DNA of 64,000 nt. Source: GCA-2693325 sp036343635. GTDB taxonomy: Bacteria > Latescibacterota > UBA2968 > UBA8231. Within the stretch, counting starts at the first letter, position 1; each line of letters begins with the position of its first letter. The stretch spans positions 21,629 through 85,628 of the forward strand of contig JAYYVF010000055.1 of assembly GCA_036343635.1 (NCBI GenBank), given 5' to 3'. The notes beneath the pieces are model-generated. The model saw only the letters and a program-made list of their open reading frames with translations. It was not told the origin of the DNA and ran no database searches. A program made the position numbers and the translations under genes. This document shows positions 18,539-27,321 of this stretch, piece after piece.

Positions 18539-18883
18539 AAAATATTTTGATTTATTGTGAAAAAAAAACAACATCTTCTAAAAATCATTCGATTAATAAA
18601 TTTTTATATTTTTTTAAAAAATATTTATGCGACAAAAATCAAATCAGTATTTTATAATGCCTATTTTCCAACTGGAATTATACCCACCAATATCTTTGAG
18701 GAAACTATCGCCAAACTTTAAGATAACTTAGATTAAATTGGTACAAACAAACTTATTTAAAACAATTATTCTGCAGATTCGGACATAGGCTTGAATCGGT
18801 AACAACTTTGTCTACTTTTACATTGAAAAGATAAAACATTTTTCGCATATAACCTAAATCTCATAGTAAAAAAGGAACTTTCG
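18539..18883. other. AT-rich divergent promoter region
   Basis: About 345 bases between the divergent efflux channel and glucarate dehydratase genes. It is rich in A/T runs (notably 18590-18660) and should contain both promoters, but I could not single out a convincing -35/-10 pair, hairpin or repeat. Confidence 0.5.
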
Positions 18884-20185
18884 TTGAAAATAGAGGCCCT
18901 ACGAATTACACCAATAGCCGTGGACGATCCTCCGCTTCGCAACGCGGCTGGACTTCATGCCCCATATGCGCTACGAACGATCGTTGAACTTGTTGGTGAC
19001 AATGGAGTAATAGGACTGAGTGAGGTGCCCGGAAGTGACTCGACAACAAAGGCACTAAAAGATTCAGCTATTATCCTCAAAGGTTTAGACCCCTTCAATA
19101 TAAATAAAGTTCTGCATGAATTAAGTCAACATTTCGGGTCTAAGAGTAAAATGGGTTTCGAATATGATGAGCGTGGGCGGGCTCCATGGGATCAACGTCT
19201 TTTGGTACACGTATTTAGCGCGATAGAAGTAGCCTGTTTAGACCTAATAGGCAAAACAATAGATCGGCCCGTGGTAGATCTGCTTGGTGGTCGCTGTAGA
19301 GACCGGGTCCCCTTTTCGGCCTACCTTTTCCTAAAGGAAAAGGGTGCAGGGGGAGCTTTAGAATTTTCAACTGATTCCTCTGCCATCGGTTGGCTAGCTG
19401 CAAGGCAAGCCGCAGCACTAACCCCTGAAGAAATAGTTTTTCAGGCTAAATCTATGTGCAAAACCTTTGGTTTTTCCTCAATAAAACTGAAGGCAGGTAC
19501 ATTACCCCCAGACATAGAGGTTGCATGCATGTTTGCGCTACATGAGACATTTGGTGAAAACGTCCCACTGCGCATTGATCCTAACGCTGTTTGGAGTATC
19601 GAAACCTCAGTAAAATGGGGGCAAAAAATGGATGGCATCTTAGAATATTATGAAGATCCCACGCGTGGTCAAAAACCCATGTCAGAAGTGGCTAAACGTG
19701 TTTCTATGCCACTGGCTACAAATATGTGTACAACGTCTTTTGATGATCTTCCAGAAAGTATTCAATTAGGTTCAGAATCTATCATTTTGGCAGACCATCA
19801 TTTTTGGGGTGGGCTTCGCACGTCAGTTGAGCTTGGAAGAATTTGCCAGACCTTTAATCGTGGATTATCCATGCATTCTAATAGTCACGTCGGAATCTCG
19901 CTAGCCGCTATGACTCATCTGGCTGCCGCTGTACCTAATCTTACCTATGCGGTGGACACTCATTATCCGTGGCAGACTGACGAAGTCATAAAGGGTGGTA
20001 AATTAGAATTTGAGGACGGAAGTCTTGCAATCCCTGATGGACCGGGATTAGGTGTGGAGTTAGATCAAGATGCCCTCAGCATTCTCCATGAAAAATATAA
20101 AGACTGTGGACTGACCCACCGGGACGATCAGATAGAAATGCAGAAAATTGATCCGGAATGGACCTTTCAAGCTATGCGTTGGTAA
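18884..20185 (+). CDS. Glucarate dehydratase-like enolase-superfamily enzyme
   Basis: A 433-residue sugar-acid dehydratase of the mandelate racemase/enolase superfamily; family members dehydrate D-glucarate or L-idarate to 5-keto-4-deoxyglucarate. Superfamily residues are visible: the KxK catalytic base in SIKLKAG, metal ligands in LRIDPNAVW and YYEDPT, a third-ligand region ATNMCTTSF, and the HSNSHVGISLAAMTHLAA block, characteristic of the glucarate dehydratase subgroup. The third ligand position carries Asn in this stretch, as in that subgroup. The start is TTG with AAAGGA upstream. It stands alone, with no uptake or later pathway gene nearby. Confidence 0.85.
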   Translation: MKIEALRITPIAVDDPPLRNAAGLHAPYALRTIVELVGDNGVIGLSEVPGSDSTTKALKDSAIILKGLDPFNINKVLHELSQHFGSKSKMGFEYDERGRAPWDQRLLVHVFSAIEVACLDLIGKTIDRPVVDLLGGRCRDRVPFSAYLFLKEKGAGGALEFSTDSSAIGWLAARQAAALTPEEIVFQAKSMCKTFGFSSIKLKAGTLPPDIEVACMFALHETFGENVPLRIDPNAVWSIETSVKWGQKMDGILEYYEDPTRGQKPMSEVAKRVSMPLATNMCTTSFDDLPESIQLGSESIILADHHFWGGLRTSVELGRICQTFNRGLSMHSNSHVGISLAAMTHLAAAVPNLTYAVDTHYPWQTDEVIKGGKLEFEDGSLAIPDGPGLGVELDQDALSILHEKYKDCGLTHRDDQIEMQKIDPEWTFQAMRW

Positions 20186-20221
20186 TTTTTAACAATGAGT
20201 TACCCTGTTCAGTAGCTCGTT

Positions 20222-20500
20222 TTAACAATTATCATGTTCTTTTCCTTGTGATTTAAATGAGGCCTCAATCAGCCAATCCTCTACCTCAGATCCTCCCACA
20301 TCTACGAGCATATGACCATTAATATCTACACAGGGAGTCATGTATTGACCCGTTTTTTCCACCATTTCCCTATACGCATCAACATCATTTGAAATGTCGA
20401 TTAAATTAAACGGTATTTGATGCTTTTCTAAAACAGATATTACCCCAGATGTCCAGGAACAAAATGGTTTCATATAAACAGTAGCCTCGTATTTACCCAC
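20222..20500 (-). CDS. Glutaredoxin-like protein
   Basis: A 92-residue thioredoxin-fold protein. The active site reads KPFCSWTSGV, so the first cysteine is present and the second is replaced by Thr, a monothiol-like CSWT. The cis-proline TPCVDINGHMLVDVGG follows, with a GG before the last helix, as in glutaredoxins. The start is GTG with GGAGGA six bases ahead. The monothiol site suggests glutathione-linked deglutathionylation or iron-sulfur transfer rather than dithiol disulfide reduction, which is inference. It is convergent with glucarate dehydratase. Confidence 0.82.
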   Translation of the reverse strand: MGKYEATVYMKPFCSWTSGVISVLEKHQIPFNLIDISNDVDAYREMVEKTGQYMTPCVDINGHMLVDVGGSEVEDWLIEASFKSQGKEHDNC

Positions 20501-20701
20501 GGATTCCTCCGACTATTTTTATTTCAATTGACATGGTCTTTAAAACTGCAAAACAAATTAAGCTTTTATACAACAATCGAGTCATAGCGTTAACTACGTT
20601 CATGGTTTAGTTTAAGTTACAAATAAACATTATACTGTTTCTCAAATTTGCCGATAATAAGCCTAACAGAAGTTAAACAATATTTAGATAATAAAAATAC
20701 T

Positions 20702-21736
20702 ATGGCTGAAAACGACACAATACCCGAAGATGGATCTGAGGAAGAGGAAATTCCCCTAGACCAAAAGGTTGCAATTGTAATGGTTGCCCTTGGCGAAGAG
20801 GTTTCTGGCGAAGTCATGAAATTTCTCTCTGATTATGAGATTGAAGAAATAACACAAGCCATCGCCTCACTAAAAAATATTTCCGTCGAACTAATGGATC
20901 GAGTCCTTGAGGAATTTGAACAGCACCTCATGGCCGGTGAATGGATTAGCCAAGGTGGAGAAGATTTTGCTCGTGCAGCTTTAGAACGAGCCTTAGGTCC
21001 TCAAAAAGCTGCTGAGATACTCGAACGCGTTTCGAGTAAGGTTGCGTCCGGTTTTTATATGCTTAAAAATGTAGCGCCGGATCAGATTGCCCCTTTTATC
21101 AGTAGCGAACACCCTCAAACAATTGCCTTAATTTTATCTCAATTAGACGGGGCTCAAGCTTCAGGTATTCTTTCACAACTCCCCGAGCGTCTTCAATCAG
21201 ACGTAGCCTATCGTATCGCAACAATGGACAATATCACTCCTAACGTAATAAAACAAATTGAAAGCAGTTTGGAGACGCAATTGCGAGATATTTTGGGTGG
21301 GAATCAAGACGTCGGCGGCCCACAGGTCGTAGCGGATATGTTAAATCTAACAGGATCAACGGTCGAAAAAAACGTCTTAGATCAAATGGATGCACAAGAC
21401 CCAGAAGTCGCAGAATCCGTACGCAATCTAATGTTTGTGTTCGCCGATGTAGCCAAATTGACAGAGAGGGAACTTCAAGCACTTATGCGCGAGGTTGATC
21501 AGAAGGATATTATCATCGCATTGAAAAATGCAGATGACGAATTAAAAGAAAAAGTCTTAGGTTCCGTATCGGAAAGAGTGCGTACATTTATTCAAGAAGA
21601 AATGGACTTTCTCGGACCTATGCGCTTAAGCGAAGTTGAGGAAGTACAATTAAGAATCGTCCAAATGGTTCGTCAGCTGGAAGAACAAGGTCAAATCACT
21701 ATCATGCGAGGCGACTCAGACGACCAATTCGTATGA
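20702..21736 (+). CDS. fliG: Flagellar motor switch protein FliG
   Basis: A 344-residue rotor protein that transmits torque and switches direction. The N-domain, the middle domain with the EHPQTIALILSQL motif (residues ~135-147), and the C-terminal torque domain are all present. Near the end the charged residues needed for rotation are retained: the lysine of IALKNA, the arginines of VSERVR, the acidic pair after FIQ (EE where enterics have DD) and the arginine of LGPMRLS. ATG 20702 is chosen over an upstream TTG because it gives a normal FliG start, with an acidic ~20-residue lead. No other flagellar gene lies in the window, so it is separated from its usual fliF/fliH context. Confidence 0.93.
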   Translation: MAENDTIPEDGSEEEEIPLDQKVAIVMVALGEEVSGEVMKFLSDYEIEEITQAIASLKNISVELMDRVLEEFEQHLMAGEWISQGGEDFARAALERALGPQKAAEILERVSSKVASGFYMLKNVAPDQIAPFISSEHPQTIALILSQLDGAQASGILSQLPERLQSDVAYRIATMDNITPNVIKQIESSLETQLRDILGGNQDVGGPQVVADMLNLTGSTVEKNVLDQMDAQDPEVAESVRNLMFVFADVAKLTERELQALMREVDQKDIIIALKNADDELKEKVLGSVSERVRTFIQEEMDFLGPMRLSEVEEVQLRIVQMVRQLEEQGQITIMRGDSDDQFV

Positions 21737-21740
21737 TTTC

Positions 21741-22610
21741 CTAAGAGAAAAAATAAAAGGGATTGTACTTACGCTCTTCACCAACCGTTGTAGCAGGGCC
21801 GTGACCAGGAAACAGTACGGTTGAATCAATCAAAGATAAAATGTTGCGTTCAACAGCTGATTTTTGAATATCATAATTCTCTTTTTTTCGAGTGCCTCCT
21901 AGAGATCCAGCAAATAGAGCGTCACCGACAAATGCGAATCCTTGTCCGATATATGAAATTCCCCCTGGAGTATGTCCATTCGTTTCTGCTACACGCAATT
22001 GGATATTGCCCACGTTAAGCCGATCATTCCCTCCTATTTGTCCCGTTATTAAACTTGCATCATCCTTCAACATTGTAGCATCTGTGCTACTAACGAAGAC
22101 CTCCGCACCCGTCTCTTGGACAAGATCCCGCAAAGCCGTAATATGATCGTAATGTCCATGAGTTATTAAGATTTTTTCTAAACAAGTAGTATTTCTCTCT
22201 ATCAGTCCCATAATTTTACCGAATTCAAAACCTGGATCAACAAACGCCGCCTTGTTCGTATCGGGGCATACAAGCAAAAATCCATTCATGGTCATAGAGT
22301 CAGTTTCTCGACTTGGATTTTCATGTAACGGGATCATATCAATATGCACGCCAGATATAGAATTCCCTAATGGTTCATGAGGGAAATATCCCCCATCGGC
22401 ACTTACCTGGAGTTTGCCAATATCTAAACCTAACAAACCTCCAATTCGAGCAATAGTATTCCTTTCTGGGATCCATTCGTACCTCTCTATGTCCTTCCAT
22501 TTATTTAATTGAAGATCTAAGGCATGTGCAACATTTCTTACTGACAACTCTTGGCCTCTTCGAGCTTTCCCAACTATATCACCGAACAAATCTTCTAATT
22601 CACTATACAT
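21741..22610 (-). CDS. HTH (XRE-like) fused to a metallo-β-lactamase-fold hydrolase
   Basis: A 289-residue two-domain protein. Residues ~8-70 look like a Cro/C1-type helix-turn-helix (SVRNVAHALDLQLNKWKDIE, IARIGGLLGL). The rest is a metallo-β-lactamase fold of the glyoxalase II type with the zinc motif THGHYDH, then GHTPGGISYIG, a metal-bridging aspartate in FVGDALFAG and the final FPGHGPATT. Such hydrolases act on thioesters or persulfides; a DNA-binding domain in front is unusual. The start has GGAGG six bases upstream. It follows the B12-operon genes on the same strand after a 23-base gap and is convergent with fliG. Confidence 0.82.
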   Translation of the reverse strand: MYSELEDLFGDIVGKARRGQELSVRNVAHALDLQLNKWKDIERYEWIPERNTIARIGGLLGLDIGKLQVSADGGYFPHEPLGNSISGVHIDMIPLHENPSRETDSMTMNGFLLVCPDTNKAAFVDPGFEFGKIMGLIERNTTCLEKILITHGHYDHITALRDLVQETGAEVFVSSTDATMLKDDASLITGQIGGNDRLNVGNIQLRVAETNGHTPGGISYIGQGFAFVGDALFAGSLGGTRKKENYDIQKSAVERNILSLIDSTVLFPGHGPATTVGEERKYNPFYFFS

Positions 22611-22633
22611 AACAATCCTCCACGGAGAAAAAG

Positions 22634-23272
22634 CTACTTAGGCCGCAAACTAGAGATATAACGTTCAAAAGATGCCTTATTTTTCTTTAAAACGATTTCT
22701 GGCCCAGTCAATTTAAAAAAGAAAGAACCGTAAGGAGATTCGACAATGGCTCCATACAGGAGATGATTTTCTAACGACTCTCCATTCCCCCCTGACATAG
22801 TGCCAACATTATATGTTCCAGAAATCTCCACCCGCTCCACATTCATCCCCGAAACACGTTGGTTCCATTGACGCGAAATAGGAGGCCGATTTTCTGATTG
22901 GAATTGACCTATCCAACGGTTTATATTTGCCTGAGTACCGCCCCCTTGGCCCGGACCAAAATAAAACACCGCAATAATTCCGTCTGGCTCTCCCCCAAAA
23001 CCATGTAAATGATACTCAGCAACTCTCATAGAATTTGATGGAGTAACAGCATGCCATTCTTCCGGAACACTCCCAATTACCCCACCAAGATCAATCTCTG
23101 TAATAATCCCTGACTCCGAAATCGGTAATTCAGGAGTTGTTTCAACAACTGCATTCGGATCAAATACTGTCATGTCGAATTCCCGTAAAGCCCCTTTGAC
23201 GTCTGAATCTGTAAAGTTTTGACTACAACAGGATAAACCGACAGAAACAACAAGCATATAGGTTTTGCACAT
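22634..23272 (-). CDS. Hypothetical exported protein or lipoprotein
   Basis: About 212 residues, beginning MCKTYMLVVSVGLSCCSQNF: a short export signal with a possible lipid-attachment cysteine, though the lipobox is imperfect. The mature part has a β-rich look (ITEIDLGGVIGSVPEEWHAV, SPYGSFFFKLTGPE) reminiscent of small exported proteins that bind or stabilise envelope components. I do not recognise a family. The start at 23272 lies two bases after the adenosyltransferase stop, so the two are almost certainly co-transcribed. Confidence 0.6.
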   Translation of the reverse strand: MCKTYMLVVSVGLSCCSQNFTDSDVKGALREFDMTVFDPNAVVETTPELPISESGIITEIDLGGVIGSVPEEWHAVTPSNSMRVAEYHLHGFGGEPDGIIAVFYFGPGQGGGTQANINRWIGQFQSENRPPISRQWNQRVSGMNVERVEISGTYNVGTMSGGNGESLENHLLYGAIVESPYGSFFFKLTGPEIVLKKNKASFERYISSLRPK

Positions 23273-23274
23273 GT

Positions 23275-23862
23275 TCAATTCTCTTCTTCCACTGTGCTTA
23301 GTCCTGGATGCCAAAGCACATCTATATCCCCTTTGTTATTTGCATGTCGTGCTAGTACGAATAGTAAATCTGACAGCCTATTAAGATAAACTGCAATTTT
23401 GTCATTGATTTCCTCCCTTTTTGCCAAAGACCAAACACTTCGCTCAGCTCTCCGGCATACACTTCGGGCAACATGTAAACGAGAAGCTTCTGTAGTCCCT
23501 CCAGGTAACACAAAGCTATTCAATGGTTTGAGAGACTCATTATAAAGGTCTATTAATTTTTCTATATTTTCGACATTTCCTTCACGTATTCTTAAATATT
23601 TATTTTCCTCTTCACCCTCTTCGAGCGGTCGACACAAATCTGCACCAACGTCAAATAAATCATTTTGGATAATAGACATGACTTCATCTAAGTCGCTTCC
23701 TTTCGAAATAGCATCTCTAGCCAACCCTATAACAGAATTTAATTCATCAACATCGCCGTTACTTTCTATACGCAGATCATCTTTGGCTACCAGCGAACTG
23801 TCGCCAATATGAGTCATACCGCCATCACCGTTTTTAGTATATATTTTCGATAGGTTAACCAT
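23275..23862 (-). CDS. PduO-type cob(I)alamin adenosyltransferase
   Basis: A 195-residue enzyme that transfers adenosyl from ATP to cob(I)alamin, making coenzyme B12. Family motifs are clear: the ATP-binding N-terminus YTKNGDGGMTHIGD, VDELNSVIGLAR, the LPGGTTEASRLHVARSVCRRAER helix region (ATP and corrin contacts), and the end LNRLSDLLFVLAR. The start is preceded by AGGAGG. It is in the cobalamin operon, downstream of the riboswitch and btuDFC genes, so imported cobalamin can be converted to its active form. Confidence 0.93.
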   Translation of the reverse strand: MVNLSKIYTKNGDGGMTHIGDSSLVAKDDLRIESNGDVDELNSVIGLARDAISKGSDLDEVMSIIQNDLFDVGADLCRPLEEGEEENKYLRIREGNVENIEKLIDLYNESLKPLNSFVLPGGTTEASRLHVARSVCRRAERSVWSLAKREEINDKIAVYLNRLSDLLFVLARHANNKGDIDVLWHPGLSTVEEEN

Positions 23863-23906
23863 CCATCGATCCTCCTCTTTTTACCATCTATAAATATTTA
23901 AATATT

Positions 23907-24488
23907 TCATAATCTTTGCCTGTAATGATTCGGATTTACTAATCCGGTTAACGACTCTGCTACCCTCTCATTCAATCCTAAGAACTTACAAAGCGCCCTA
24001 CATTCCGCAAAAGGCTCAAAAACTAATTGGGAATAATTAATTGTGTGAGCTACCATGTTCGCTTGTTCGTCAAGCCATGATTGGGCTTCATGAATTTGAT
24101 TGGACAACGCTCTAATTACAGCTTCGCCGTTTTCCCTTTTAGCAAAACCCCGATTTTCTAACATTACCTGTTGGGAAGCATAAATCTCTTCACAGTTACG
24201 AAGCATCAATATTACTCTATACTGCTCACAGGAAGGTAAGTATTGCAACAAGGGCGAGACAACTTTAACAACCTTACCACGAGCCGACTTTACCCACTTT
24301 GCGGAGGTACGCAAATTCTTGACCGGTTGATATTCAAAATACCCCCCTGGGTTATCATCATCTGGCGAGCGATGGCCATCTATCAATAATGGAAGTCCGG
24401 CCTGCTGAAGAAGGGCCATAACAAGAGATGTGCCGGAACGAGGCAGACCTGAAACTACAACCACCATCTCTTTGGGTATTACATTCAT
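23907..24488 (-). CDS. Sulfotransferase-like P-loop protein
   Basis: A 193-residue P-loop protein of the sulfotransferase type. A 5'-phosphosulfate-binding loop SGLPRSGTSLVMALLQ (residues ~13-28) and a 3'-phosphate-binding arginine region (YRVILMLRNCEEIYASQQ) are visible. It is shorter than most sulfotransferases (~250-300), yet has a complete-looking C-terminus (NPNHYRQRL). Its position between btuC and the adenosyltransferase is unexpected, and the substrate is unknown. Cobalamin-nucleotide kinases also have a P-loop, but the PRSGTS form argues for the sulfotransferase fold. Confidence 0.72.
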   Translation of the reverse strand: MNVIPKEMVVVVSGLPRSGTSLVMALLQQAGLPLLIDGHRSPDDDNPGGYFEYQPVKNLRTSAKWVKSARGKVVKVVSPLLQYLPSCEQYRVILMLRNCEEIYASQQVMLENRGFAKRENGEAVIRALSNQIHEAQSWLDEQANMVAHTINYSQLVFEPFAECRALCKFLGLNERVAESLTGLVNPNHYRQRL

Positions 24489-24489
24489 A

Positions 24490-25506
24490 TTAAGAATTCG
24501 TTTTTTGCCGGCGCCCCAGCAGATACAGAAAAAAAGGGCATCCTAAAAATGCAGTAACAATACCAACCGGGATTTCAGAAGTTCCCATTAATGAACGAGC
24601 TAACCAATCAGCCAGAACTAAAAGCACCGCGCCGCCAAGTAAACAGGAAGGAGACAACCATCTTTGGTCGGATCCAACGATCAAACGCATGAGATGCGGA
24701 ATAATAAGCCCTACAAAACCGATAATCCCACTAACAGAAACAGCTACCGCTGTTAACACAGATGCCGAAACCAATAAACGACGTTTTATCCCCTCAACAT
24801 TCACGCCGAGATAGAGGGCGGTCTCTTCTCCTTGCAACAAAACATTAATGTCTCTGGATAATAGTTGTATATATATAGCGGCAACCAAAAGAGGCAACCA
24901 TATGGTTCCTAAATGCTCCCACCCACGAGATGCAAAACTGCCCATCAACCAAAAGACAATACGTTGCATATCAAAAGGATTCTCGCCACTGATCATAAAA
25001 AAAGAAGTTGCTGCAGAGGCGAGAGCACCAACGGCTATACCTGTTAATAGGACGGTCGCAATTGGGAGTCGGCCTCCACGTCGAGAGATAGCATAAACCA
25101 CCGTAGTAACAAATAGTGCCCCAATAAATGCACAAACGGTTACACTACTAATACCACCATACCAGGTATTGATTCCGAAAACAAATGCCAGAGTCGCCCC
25201 GAGACCTGCACCAGATGATACACCAACAATATACGGATCGGCCATTGGATTCTGAAAAAATGATTGCATTACCGCACCGCTTTGAGCAAGTGCAGCACCC
25301 ACCATGGCCGCTAGAATTATTCGAGGTAAACGTATTTCAAAAATTATAACCGATTCAATACCTTTGTCATCCATTGAACCTAAAAGTAGTGACATGATTT
25401 TGTCTAAGGGAATAACAACAGGACCATCCGAAAGAGACAACAAACAACTAAAGAATAAACAAACCGCCAACAATATTATAATCCACCAATTTCCTAGCCG
25501 ACTCAT
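24490..25506 (-). CDS. btuC: Vitamin B12 ABC transporter permease (FecCD family)
   Basis: A 338-residue permease with about ten helices. The family pattern is visible as IFEIRLPRIILAAMVGAALAQSGAVMQSFFQNPMADPYIVG near the start, GxxxGA-rich helices, and GIIGFVGLIIPHLMRLIVGSDQRWLSP, the cytoplasmic coupling region for the ATPase. FecCD members serve siderophores or cobalamin; the upstream cobalamin riboswitch and the adenosyltransferase in the same operon make B12 the likely substrate. It follows btuF after 13 bases. Confidence 0.88.
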   Translation of the reverse strand: MSRLGNWWIIILLAVCLFFSCLLSLSDGPVVIPLDKIMSLLLGSMDDKGIESVIIFEIRLPRIILAAMVGAALAQSGAVMQSFFQNPMADPYIVGVSSGAGLGATLAFVFGINTWYGGISSVTVCAFIGALFVTTVVYAISRRGGRLPIATVLLTGIAVGALASAATSFFMISGENPFDMQRIVFWLMGSFASRGWEHLGTIWLPLLVAAIYIQLLSRDINVLLQGEETALYLGVNVEGIKRRLLVSASVLTAVAVSVSGIIGFVGLIIPHLMRLIVGSDQRWLSPSCLLGGAVLLVLADWLARSLMGTSEIPVGIVTAFLGCPFFLYLLGRRQKTNS

Positions 25507-25519
25507 AGTTTGTCCCGAA

Positions 25520-26422
25520 TTACCTATTGGTTTGGTACGCTATAATAAAATCTGCAATCAACTCGAGTGCTTCTAATAGTCTCGGCCCTGGCCGAAGAAG
25601 CAAATCCGGTTCAACATAAATTACGTTCTCATCAACAATAGCTGGTATCCGTTCCCAGACAGGAGTGCGACTCAAACGTTCAATTTCTTCCGAAAGCCCC
25701 TGCTGGCCTCCCTCAACTTGGGTTGTGATAATAATTTCCGGTGACCACATCAATACGGTCTCTATACTTACTTGCGGCCATGAACCAACCGCATCTCGCG
25801 CGACATTGGTACCACCAGCAAGGTCAATTACGTCATCAATAATCGTGTTGTTGCCAGCCGTATAAAATGTATTGTCCCCCAGCCCCCACATCACTTTAGG
25901 ACGTTCAATTTGATCAACAACTTTCTGACTAACATTTTCAATTCGATCTTCAAATTCCGAGATAAGTGAATCAGCTCTCGATTCAACATTAAGGAAAATT
26001 CCCAGCCTTTGAATCGCATCTAATAATTCATCCAAGTCTTTGATCTCAAGAGAAAAGACGGGTATTCCTAACCTATCTAATCCCTTTAAACTTTCTATAT
26101 CATTACCTCGAATAGCAAAAACTACGTCGGGATTAAGCGCAGCAATTTTTTCCAAATCCAGCGTATTAAATCCAGCAACGACCTCAACAGACTTAATTTC
26201 CTCTGGAAAATTACAATATTTAGTTCTTCCAACAAGATGCGATTGTAATCCCAAAGCCCCAAGCAATTCAGTATTACTAGGAGCTAATGACACCAACCTC
26301 TGGGGCGTTTCTTCAGAAGAAAATTCCCTTCCAAGATCATCGGAAATAATATTTTCATTTTCACCGTAAATAGATACACTTGTAAAAAAAAAGATTGTAA
26401 AAAAAACCTTTAAGTTTTTCAT
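25520..26422 (-). CDS. btuF: Cobalamin-binding periplasmic protein (BtuF-like)
   Basis: A 300-residue class III substrate-binding protein. A signal peptide (LKVFFTIFFFTSVSIYGENE) is followed by the two-lobed fold, with PQRLVSLAPSNTELLGALGL and the lobe-linking helix between them. VEVVAGFNTLDLEKIAALNPDVVFAI and the GGTNVARDAVGSWPQVSIE stretch are typical of BtuF/FhuD relatives. It delivers cobalamin to the adjacent permease. Substrate is inferred from the riboswitch. Confidence 0.87.
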   Translation of the reverse strand: MKNLKVFFTIFFFTSVSIYGENENIISDDLGREFSSEETPQRLVSLAPSNTELLGALGLQSHLVGRTKYCNFPEEIKSVEVVAGFNTLDLEKIAALNPDVVFAIRGNDIESLKGLDRLGIPVFSLEIKDLDELLDAIQRLGIFLNVESRADSLISEFEDRIENVSQKVVDQIERPKVMWGLGDNTFYTAGNNTIIDDVIDLAGGTNVARDAVGSWPQVSIETVLMWSPEIIITTQVEGGQQGLSEEIERLSRTPVWERIPAIVDENVIYVEPDLLLRPGPRLLEALELIADFIIAYQTNR

Positions 26423-26430
26423 AGATAAAA

Positions 26431-27231
26431 TTAATTACTCGTTTTAGTTCTAAGTGACATTGGCACAACCCTTAAAGAACCTGCGATATCTGTATCAATT
26501 TTAAGATCTATTCCAAATACTTTACTTAAGACCGAATCACTCATAGCCTCTTCCATTTTACCCTTTGTGCAAATTCTTCCATTTTTCATGACAACCACGT
26601 CACGACAATAGGATGTTACCATATTAAGCTCATGCGTCGCACAGAATATGGCCAATCCGCAATCCTGGTTTAAATGATATAGAACGTCAAAAACTTCGAT
26701 TTGATGGTTAATATCCAGATAACTGGTTGGTTCATCTAAAAGAAGGACCGAAGGCTGCTGGGCGAGGGCTCGTGCGATAACCACTCTCTGTCGCTCACCA
26801 CCTGATAATTCGAGAACTGATCGATCAGCCAATGCATTGACATCCGTTCTTTCCATTGCTTCATCGACAGCTCGAAGGTCTTCTGGTTGTAGTCCTCTAT
26901 AACTTAATAAATAAGGGTTCCTTCCCATAGAAACGACCTGATGAACCGTAAAATCGAAAGAATTGTGGACCTGTTGCGGCACAACAGCGATTCTCCGAGC
27001 AATCAACCGCCGTTTCCACGTAAAGGCAGGAGAATCAAACCAGCTCAGCGTGCCATTCCGAAGTGGCAACGCCCCAGCCAATGATCGAATTAGTGTGCTC
27101 TTCCCACAACCATTCGGTCCTATAAGGCCAATAAAATCTCTTTCACAAATACCAAGAGAAACATCGGTAAAGATTGCCTCACCAGTGCCATAGCCAGCAG
27201 TTGCCTCACTTAGATTTATCAATCTTTGCAT
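26431..27231 (-). CDS. btuD: Vitamin B12 ABC transporter ATPase (BtuD-like)
   Basis: A 266-residue ABC ATPase. Walker A is GPNGCGKST, the Q-loop is VPQQ, the signature is LSGGERQRV, Walker B with its catalytic Glu is LLLDEPTSYLD and the switch histidine is in CATHELNM. It energises cobalamin import with the neighbouring btuC and btuF. ATG 27231 (MQRLINLSEAT) is chosen over a frame reaching 27423, because that longer frame runs through the terminator hairpin and the riboswitch. The ribosome site GAGGT lies within the 3' arm of a hairpin just upstream. Confidence 0.92.
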   Translation of the reverse strand: MQRLINLSEATAGYGTGEAIFTDVSLGICERDFIGLIGPNGCGKSTLIRSLAGALPLRNGTLSWFDSPAFTWKRRLIARRIAVVPQQVHNSFDFTVHQVVSMGRNPYLLSYRGLQPEDLRAVDEAMERTDVNALADRSVLELSGGERQRVVIARALAQQPSVLLLDEPTSYLDINHQIEVFDVLYHLNQDCGLAIFCATHELNMVTSYCRDVVVMKNGRICTKGKMEEAMSDSVLSKVFGIDLKIDTDIAGSLRVVPMSLRTKTSN

Positions 27232-27261
27232 AAAAAATACCGACCTCAGCGAGATCGGTAC
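27232..27261 (-). terminator. Expression-platform hairpin of the cobalamin riboswitch
   Basis: Read on the minus strand, ACCGATCTC-GCT-GAGGTCGGT is a nine-base-pair stem followed by ATTTTTT and then the btuD ATG. The T run makes it a terminator, and the same 3' arm contains GAGGT, the likely btuD ribosome site. It could therefore block both transcription and translation when formed. Confidence 0.75.
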
Positions 27262-27321
27262 ATTAATCCACCCTAAAAAAGAGGAAAGACCCATCCCGCG
27301 AGGATCTCTTAGATATAAAAT

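Noticed and set aside
23907..24488. CobU/CobP-type cobinamide kinase, suggested by the B12 operon
   Set aside because: The P-loop reads PRSGTS and the following LMLRN region fits sulfotransferases, not the CobU guanylyltransferase pattern.
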